Source: Ganoderma boninense (taxonomy: Eukaryota > Basidiomycota > Agaricomycetes > Polyporales > Polyporaceae). From it: 64,000 bases of DNA. The stretch covers positions 1,054,001-1,118,000 of the forward strand of contig CM035311.1 of the NCBI GenBank assembly GCA_002900995.3, read 5' to 3'. This document shows positions 57,569 through 64,000 of this stretch, piece by piece. The notes under the pieces were generated by a model. That model was not told the DNA's origin. It saw nothing but the letters and a program-made list of their open reading frames with translations, and made no database searches. The position numbers were made by a program, and so were the translations under genes. How positions within the stretch are numbered: the first letter of the stretch is position 1; each line of letters begins with the position of its first letter.

Positions 57569-58683
57569 CGCGCTGCACGGGACACGATACACCCTTGAGA
57601 ACTCAGAGGCCTCTCGATAGACACCAAGTCCAACGAGCTTCGGCTGTCAGTGGTCTTCTGAGACAAACTGACGAGCCGGAGTAGATCTTGCGCCTACGCA
57701 CAACCTATTCATTAGTTACAATTGGACCGAATGCGGAGACGGACAATAGGGCTTACCTGGTACCTGGCGATGAGGGTCAGGCAGAGATGATACCGAGTGT
57801 CTCGGCGATATTAGCTTGTACTACCATCGATCCAAGTGTAAATCCCAAGTAACAACTTCCACCAGGGATCAACTCACCGAGATGCCTGGCCTGCCCCAAT
57901 TTTGTCTGAGAGGGCGGCGCGCTAGGGTTGAGATAAATGGACGAATGGGTCCTAGAACAATGGTCGGACGACGAGTGGGAGTCGAAAGGCGAGGTGAACA
58001 GATGAGGAGTGAGGACCAGGCGAAGATTACAACGTAGGGTTGGCCTCGGAATGGGGAACGAGTTAGGAACGAGCCAGGAGGACGAGGCAACGCCGTGCCC
58101 CCTGACGCGCACGTAATTGGGCGCGTAGATGCCAAATAAGTTCATGAGCACTAGACTGGTCGCTCATGCCGTTCCCCCCACCCAGTCACGTCGATTGAAC
58201 TCTCCCGCTCCTTCCGGCATCCCTCGCTCTGAAAGCACCGTCCTCCGCCATGCCTTCGCTCTGAACACCGAGTCCAGCAAAGATCGAAACACATTGGAAA
58301 ACGAACACATCGCAAGTTTCCACCCGTCATCGTGGACGAAGATGGAGAACGACGATGGAGGTCCTGGAGCATACAAATAGATGGGTTCCGAGCTATTTAT
58401 TATGGTAAGCACTTATTTCTATCCAACCTCCCCCCCGGTTTTCTCCCGGCAGAACTTGGTGTTCTGGCCTGGGGAGCTCGATTGTCTCCGACGACCTCGA
58501 GCTCCCTGTCCCGTATCCTTCAAGCATCCTGGGGACACGCAGTCCGACTTCCTCCGCATGCAATGCACTTGGGGCAATTCGTTCTGGCCATGCTGCGGCC
58601 GCTTTGATGTGGCCGGGGAGCACTGCGATTTTGTAACGCTTTGACAAGGCTCACCGCAAGAAAGGGATAGTCGTGCATTTGCC
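57569..58683. other. Divergent intergenic region inside the KDZ element
   Basis: This is the gap between the two minus-strand and the two plus-strand element genes. A plus-strand ORF at 58129-58380 (83 codons) and a minus ORF at 58520-58984 show no family resemblance. It probably carries the promoters of both halves. Confidence 0.4.
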
Positions 58684-58690
58684 TATAAAA
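58684..58690 (+). promoter_or_regulatory. TATA box of the first plus-strand KDZ cargo gene
   Basis: TATAAAA lies 52 bases before the ATG at 58736, followed by a pyrimidine-rich leader. Position and sequence fit a core promoter for the adjacent gene. Confidence 0.5.
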
Positions 58691-58735
58691 CCTCTGCCCG
58701 CCCCCCTCGGACACACTGCACGCCCTCCTCTCATC

Positions 58736-60191
58736 ATGCCGAACCACAGCGAGGAAGAGAAGGAACGCATTCGCGAGCTCACAACACGTTACCTGCCAAC
58801 GAACTTGGCTCAGAAGCACGCACGCCACGACTGCCCGCACGGTAGCCTCCATCACCACCAGGCGAGCTATGGACAAAAATGCTTTGCCAACATTGGCTTG
58901 GTGTTCGAAATTGTGCGTAGACACACTCACTTCCAGCATACTCAGTTCGCTAACACGCAGATATGAAGTGTCGTGCTCGCCCAACCTGTCGACACCATTC
59001 TACCCCCATGACCCTTCAGATGTCATCTGAGAAGCGCACCGCTATGCTTGCCGAACTGGCAAGGTTGAATCCACCGCCCTATGGTGATCCTGCCAATTCA
59101 GCACTCTGTCGATCCATCCGCTCCCAAATTCTGCTCACCGGCGACGTAACCGTGGCTGCCGTAGCCGAACCCCCTGAGTCGCCGTCGCGCGACCGCCTCT
59201 CCCTCCTCGGATTACAATCCCTTGCCCGCACCGCCGCTCGGCCCAACTTTGGCACGGTGGCCAACCCATCTACTCCGATCCGAGCCTCACAGCCCGAGAC
59301 TCCTCGCCGCAACACCCCTCAGACAGCGCGTGGTCCGACTTCCGCCTCAAAGGGCCCTGGGAGACCTAGGAGGGACGAGTTCGAGGTCACAGTGTACGGG
59401 TATCTGCGGGTACGTGCCTCTCTTGATCCACCTGCAGACCACGCGTTTACCCCTCCGTGGCCGCGTAGAATGGCGATCAAGTCACAACTGCCAAAGCCGT
59501 CGGGCATCTCACCCGACGGGACCAAGTCGAGTTCAAATTCAACCAGGACGCGATTGCCCAAGCGTTCAACTTCGATCTGCGCTCAACCACCTGCCCCAAG
59601 TTTGAGCTCTACCTTACGCTTGGCGACCAGTGGACTGACCGCATCATGCCAATGATATTGGTTCGTGGGCAGCCCATCCTCGTACGCCGCGCCGGTGTCC
59701 GCCAGATGCCCAGCTTTGAACATCTCAAGCTCGTCCTCAACCCCCCCTTCAATCCCAACGGCATCCATCCTCTCAGTACCTTCGCCGACTACGTCCTCAG
59801 ATTTCCCTCTGGTCCCGCACGCCCTTCTCCTGCAGGCGCGGGACGTGGTTCTCGCATGATTTCCAACGATGCCACCACCACCCTCTCCAAAATTTTTGGT
59901 GACCTGCCGAACGCCTCAGCGCCGTCAGTGGCAGGGCAAGTTGACCCCGCCGGCCCGTCGATGAAGCGCAGGCGCTCAGCGATTCTGCCCTCCTCTCAAA
60001 AGAGTGCCCAGAATCCTGTGCGGGCGCGCACGCCTGATGATGTCATTTACCTCACGGACGGTGAAGATGCTCCTCCCACGAAGAAGGTGAAGGGCAAAGC
60101 GCGCGCGGCAGGGAAAGACAAGACGTGTACGGCGGGCAAGGGCAAAGCGCCGCAGCCGTCCGAGGAAGTTATTGATTTGATGATCGACTAG
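58736..60191 (+). CDS. KDZ cargo gene 1: basic-tailed protein of unknown function
   Basis: The start MPNHSEEEKERIRELTTRY at 58736 follows a TATA box. The first exon is Cys/His-bearing (HDCPHGSLHHHQ). The donor is best placed at GTAGAC (58917), giving in-frame entry to MKCRARPTCRHHSTPM. It continues with a linker carrying KGPGRPRRDEFEVTVYGYLR. After another intron comes a compact domain, VEFKFNQDAIAQAFNFDL, FELYLTLGDQWTDRIMPMIL, and FEHLKLVLNPPFNPNG. The C-terminus is lysine-rich (APPTKKVKGKARAAGKDK) and ends EEVIDLMID at 60191. The GRPRR stretch resembles an AT-hook. The function is unknown. The frame is open throughout, so it looks intact. Confidence 0.55.
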
Positions 60192-60439
60192 CTACTCCCA
60201 ATGTACCTGATTTGTCACCCTCCATTCTATTGTCATCGTGAAATCAACGCTGCTGCATTTGCTACTCCGACCTGCCAAACGAAGTTTCCTTCTCGCGCTC
60301 CATTCCTTGGGCTATGCGTGGCCAAAGCGTTGTGGCCCAAGCCACACAATGACGCGGAACTCTCAAGTATGTCTTCTTTCCGCATCGCACACGCCGCTCC
60401 CGCCGTTCCTCCATACCTTCACCGCTCCCATTCATCAAC

Positions 60440-63219
60440 ATGCCTCCTCATATCTCCTGTGGCGTCGTTCTTGACTCCGATTCAGAGCATGATGACGCTC
60501 ACGCTGACGCGCCCTCACCGAACCACAACTGCACCACCCCGACCGAAGATCTCCGCTCTACCGCTCCAGAGGATGCCAACGACGCGTCTGGTTCGGAGAC
60601 ATCTGGGACAGTTCCGAAGCCGAAGCGCGGGCGCAAACCCAAACCCAAGATACCATCCATCACTCCTCCAGGTGCCGACGAGGCTCCTGGGAAGCACAAG
60701 CGCTTCACGTGGGCAAGCTATCCGAACGAACTCGACTTCCTGGAGAAGGGTCTCGATGTCGTACTTGCAACTGCCGACGGGAAAGAGCGATGAAAGAAGA
60801 AGAAGGAACTCAAAAAAGACTTTTTGGAGACGTACGGCCCGCTCGGGGAGTACACCAGGGAACAATTCGATAGTGTGAGTCGCCCAGCTGTTTCAACCTT
60901 ACGTGTCGACCTCACGGCACATTGTCAGGTCCTTACCAATTGGCTCAAGAACCGTCTCCAATTTCCCAACCTCCGGAAGGTTCATCCCACTCTTACGCCT
61001 CAGACGGCCGACGCCACTGGGAGCGACTCGTCCAACTCTACACTTCATGCCATCCCCTCTTCCACCGTGTCCCATAGCCACGATCTGGCACCACTTTTGC
61101 AGAGCCTTCGCCGACGTGCACGAGGCCCCATCCGGGTTGTGGGCCATGGAGAATGCCGGGGCTGTCAGGGCGTGACACGTCGCACTCGGTGGCACTATCG
61201 GCCACTACAAGACCGCTGTCTTCCAGCTCTACAGTAAGCTCTCCGTCGAGGAGAAGGCGTTCTGGGAGGAGAAGGCCGCAGACGCCAAAGAAGAGCTCAA
61301 CCAGGATGAGATGCAGTGTTTCAAGTACGTGGCTCTATTCTGCTTGAGCGCTGATCTCGGATTAACGTAACGACACTAGAAATCAAAGTGACTTCGCTCT
61401 CCTCATTGCGAATCTCATTGCTGCCTTCTTCGGGTACGACCCCGACCAGGTCGGATCCGGGCTCGCCCACCTCCGGACCGCACTACGGACCGAGGATGGT
61501 AGCATTGTCCATGATCAGTACGTGCTGCGGCATGTCCTCTGTTTAGCTAAAACTCAACGGCAGCAGGTATACAATCGGACTTCGCGATGGCGCCCCCTCT
61601 TTCGATATCTATGCTGGCGGCCCGAAACAGGACGAAATTGATCGCTGGGGTCAATTCGTCGATGAATTCCTCCGTACGTACACGAGCTCGGATGTCGGAT
61701 CAGCCTATTCTCATTGTTATTTAGAGATGAATCCTCTGAAACGTGATCCTCGACTCACATACGAAGCGGACGGTCTCCCCAAGCTGCCCACTTACTGTGA
61801 AGAATGGTCAGTTGCCGAAGCTCGGTCGGCATTGGATGCCTGGTTCCAGGCTATGTGGTGTACGTTTTTCTTCACGTTCAAGTCATCTTACCACACCTGC
61901 CTTGTACTGATACATGTCAAATAGTGTATGCGACAGAACATGGAACGCACCTGCCACACGGATTGGACTGGAACCACTTCCAGACTGCCGTAGCCCCCCA
62001 TGTTCCTCCTCACTGGAGCGACCGCATTTCCGGCAAGCCCTCAGATGGCGCTTTCCACCGTGTCCTCGTGCTATACAATGACCTCTGCGAGGCCCAGGAC
62101 ACGCCTCACGCGTTTCAGTGGATCTCGTCGACTCCAGCCATAGCAGGGCCACTTCTGTCGAAGGATGCCACTCAGGCTCCCCAAACCCCCTCGAGGCGCA
62201 TGCATGTCGTGTATACAACACCCACAAAGCCCATCGCGGCTGCTCGTGACCAGCAACACGCTGCTCGACCGCTCCCATGTCTGGCTGTCCCATCGCTCGA
62301 TACCATCTGCGACGAGGATGATGACGTCGAGAAGGAACCATCGAATCTTGGTCCAGCTTTCTCGGACTCTGCGCCTGATCACGACGGATGCATGGGTGGC
62401 AGTGCCAGTGTGGGGCCGCTTGGAGGATCTGCGATGACGGTGGCCAAGCATACGGATACAAACGCAGACGCCGTCGCAGCAGCGTGCGACGAGTCAACGG
62501 ACCATTCGTCTTCCTCAGCGACGACGGCACCCGCAGACCCTGCGATGACGGTGCCCATATGTCCCGCGATGGCGGCTGCAGTTAATGTCACAGCGACCTG
62601 CGGAGTCCTCACCACGTCGGTGCCAGGAGACCCCACGATCGCGCCCACAGACCCTGCGGGTGCGACAATGATCCCAGCCGAACCCCCGACAACTCCTGCA
62701 CACGGTGCGACAGCGATGCCAACAGACCCTGCGATGGCGCCTGCAGACCGAGCCACAGCGACGGCCGCAGACTCCGCGGGCGCGAGGATGATCCCAGGAG
62801 ACCCTGCAACGACGCCTACAGACCGTGCCACAGTGATGCCCGCCGACCCCACGCGCGCGACGACTATCCCGGTAGAACCCGCAACGGCGCCTGGAGACGA
62901 TGCGACGACAACATCCATAGACCCCGCGAAGACGCCTGCAGGCCACACCACAACTCCGAGTCCGGATGTGGTGACGACGATGGGCGTGGACCTTGCCACC
63001 ACATCGACCCGTGGTAAGCGCAAGCGACAGGGGCAGCGGTTACGGCAGACAGCAAAACGTGCAAAGACTGCAACGAGCAAGATGCCAGCGGAAACGGCAT
63101 CTGGAACATCCCTTCCGAGCCAGATCGGGCATTCCAAGGCTCCGGCTGCTCCAACCACCCCTCGGAAGACACGATCCCGGGCTCGGCGTGAGGCGCAGGA
63201 GGCAGCCACTAGTGCCTAA
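60440..63219 (+). pseudogene. KDZ cargo gene 2: unknown function, two nonsense codons
   Basis: The start MPPHISCGVVLDSDSEHDD at 60440 is followed by PKPKRGRKPKPKIPS and HKRFTWASYPNELDFLEKGL. An in-frame TGA at 60791-60793 then interrupts DGKER and KKKKELKKDFLETYGP. A second in-frame TGA at 61173-61175 lies between ENAGAVRA and HVALGGTIGHYKTAVFQLYS. Frames also shift around 60950-61100. Downstream exons are open: LSVEEKAFWEEKAADAKEEL, ALLIANLIAAFFGYDPDQVG, LRDGAPSFDIYAGGPKQDE and YATEHGTHLPHGLDWNHFQ. A 62520-62990 segment of Pro/Ala/Thr repeats follows, with a basic tail ending at 63219. Both TGA codons could come from CGA. The RGRKPKP stretch suggests DNA binding. Probably a decayed gene. Confidence 0.6.
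62520..62990 (+). repeat. Coding tandem repeats of about 8 codons in KDZ cargo gene 2
   Basis: Roughly 24-27 base units encode variants of ATMIPADP / ATAPADRA. Copies include ATMIPAEP, TAMPTDPA, ARMIPGDP, ATTPTDRA and TVMPADPT. The units are imperfect, so this is an old, diverged minisatellite within the reading frame. The reading frame stays open. Confidence 0.6.
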
Positions 63220-63278
63220 CATGACTCGGAGGTAGATGAGGTCGTCGCAGCAGACGAGAGGGCACGAGAACAGAGAGT

Positions 63279-63528
63279 GGATTATCTTCTTTATATTAGG
63301 ATAAATCTGTTCACCGGATAACTTCGATCCTGGACCTGTCAAATTGATTATCCTGTTTCGAATCGGATTGGATGATCATGTCGATTGTCAATGCCTGGGC
63401 AGGTGTGGATTATCCTAAAGATCATCGCGTGAAAAAGCCATCATCCGAGCTCGATACTCCCGCAGACTTAATCCTATTTTAAGTAGTATTATACAGGATA
63501 AACATGAGTTAATGTGTTTGGATTATCC
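63279..63528. repeat. Right subterminal repeats of the KDZ element
   Basis: GGATTATCT at 63279-63287, TGATTATCC at 63345-63353, GGATTATCC at 63407-63415 and GGATTATCC at 63520-63528, with partial GGATAAA/GGATAAC copies between. The copy at 63345, read in reverse, gives AACAGGATAATC, close to the AACAGGATTATCC of the left end. The two ends therefore carry related motifs in inverted orientation. Confidence 0.6.
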
Positions 63529-63608
63529 GGCTGGAATTCATCTTCTGGATCGCTCCACCTGCCAGACCGCGCACCGGACGCGACACGGCGGACAACGAGA
63601 AACGCCTC

Positions 63609-64000
63609 ATGAACCGCCAGTCTCCTACTTCAACGATCTCAACTGGAGCGAGTACGACTCCAAGAACGCATAGGACATGGCAGAGGTTCCCCAGTCGGTC
63701 CACTTCTGCGCTTCCGCCGACAGCCTCGCCTGCCACGATCGCGTCATCTTCGTTCATCCAACCAAGCTCATCGATGGCAGGCAGCAGGCCTCCTCCATCG
63801 CACTCGACAACAGCCGAGACAGTCACCCGAGTTCCAAGCCTGTCAGACTATCGCTGGCCGCCTGCGAACAAACCCCCGGTGGGTGCTCCGTCTCCGCCGC
63901 GCATGACCGCCGCGTCGTGGGAGGAACATGAGGGAGACCTCGAAGACGGGATTGAAGTGCCGCGAATGCTTCAGCGTCCGCCGAGGAACGTCCAGTCCCA
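63609..64000 (+). CDS. Partial open reading frame running off the right edge
   Basis: From the ATG at 63609 (MNRQSPTSTISTGASTTPR) the frame stays open for 130 codons to the window end. It is Ser/Thr/Pro-rich, then has YRWPPANKPPVGAPSPPRM, WEEHEGDLEDGIEVPRMLQ and a final RPPRN. No domain is recognisable. The long open frame in GC-rich sequence favours a real gene. It starts about 80 bases after the last KDZ motif. Confidence 0.4.
   Translation, partial: MNRQSPTSTISTGASTTPRTHRTWQRFPSRSTSALPPTASPATIASSSFIQPSSSMAGSRPPPSHSTTAETVTRVPSLSDYRWPPANKPPVGAPSPPRMTAASWEEHEGDLEDGIEVPRMLQRPPRNVQS

Larger units (their letters stand above)
51056..63528. mobile_element. KDZ-type DNA transposon (Kyakuja-Dileera-Zisupton) with three additional genes
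   Basis: A KDZ transposase (minus), a conserved gene of unknown function (minus) and two plus-strand genes lie between two short regions that share GGATTATCC-type motifs in both orientations. The inferred size is about 12.5 kb. KDZ elements in mushroom fungi are known to be large, to carry cargo, and in some species to travel with TET/JBP dioxygenase genes; none is visible here. Exact ends and target-site duplication were not found. The limits given are those of the outermost motifs. One cargo gene carries in-frame stops, so the element is probably not fresh. Confidence 0.65.

Noticed and set aside
51226..63219. Possible TET/JBP dioxygenase gene within the KDZ element
   Set aside because: KDZ elements in mushrooms can carry TET/JBP genes, so I looked for the H-x-D and distal H/R motifs of 2-oxoglutarate dioxygenases in the cargo genes and found none.

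Overview
The window is nuclear DNA of a filamentous basidiomycete, most likely an Agaricomycete of the Polyporales type. The reasons are many 50-70 nt introns in most genes, DUF6533 membrane proteins, a tandem pair of cytochromes P450, a DNMT5-type methyltransferase and a KDZ-type DNA transposon. No tool was run. Exon boundaries were read by eye and only outer limits are given for most multi-exon genes.

Layout. 1-2983: the 5' part of a Ty3/Gypsy LTR retrotransposon on the minus strand (LTR, gag, protease), running off the left edge. 2984-10115: a tandem segmental duplication. Copy A (2984-6025) holds a CpG-stripped DUF6533 pseudogene and a dead 5' fragment of ZW10. Copy B (about 6965-10115) holds the apparently intact DUF6533 gene and the start of the complete ZW10/Dsl1-type gene (9446-12706). 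A broken replication factor C fragment lies between them. 13066-31669: CID-domain RNA-processing factor, PAP2 lipid phosphatase, a large DNMT5 gene, an F-box protein, tRNA-Val(AAC) and a cysteine-rich membrane protein. 31667-41716: CRIPT, two tandem P450s, a protein kinase and a Nnt1/EFM7-like methyltransferase.

42245-50941: four consecutive plus-strand genes share a small Cys/His module with almost invariant spacing, C-x2-C-x19-H-x3-C with W-x2-H. I do not recognise it as a named zinc finger. About 51050-63530: a roughly 12.5 kb KDZ element with arrays of GGATTATCC-type motifs at both ends. It carries the transposase, a conserved gene of unknown function and two plus-strand genes, one of which carries two in-frame TGA codons. 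A partial ORF runs off the right edge.

The parts connect. DNMT5 is the family that maintains CpG methylation in several fungi. The same window carries what looks like the mutational footprint of CpG methylation: copy A of the duplication has lost almost all CpG in about 0.8 kb while copy B keeps more than 40. The two nonsense codons in the KDZ cargo gene also fit CGA to TGA changes.
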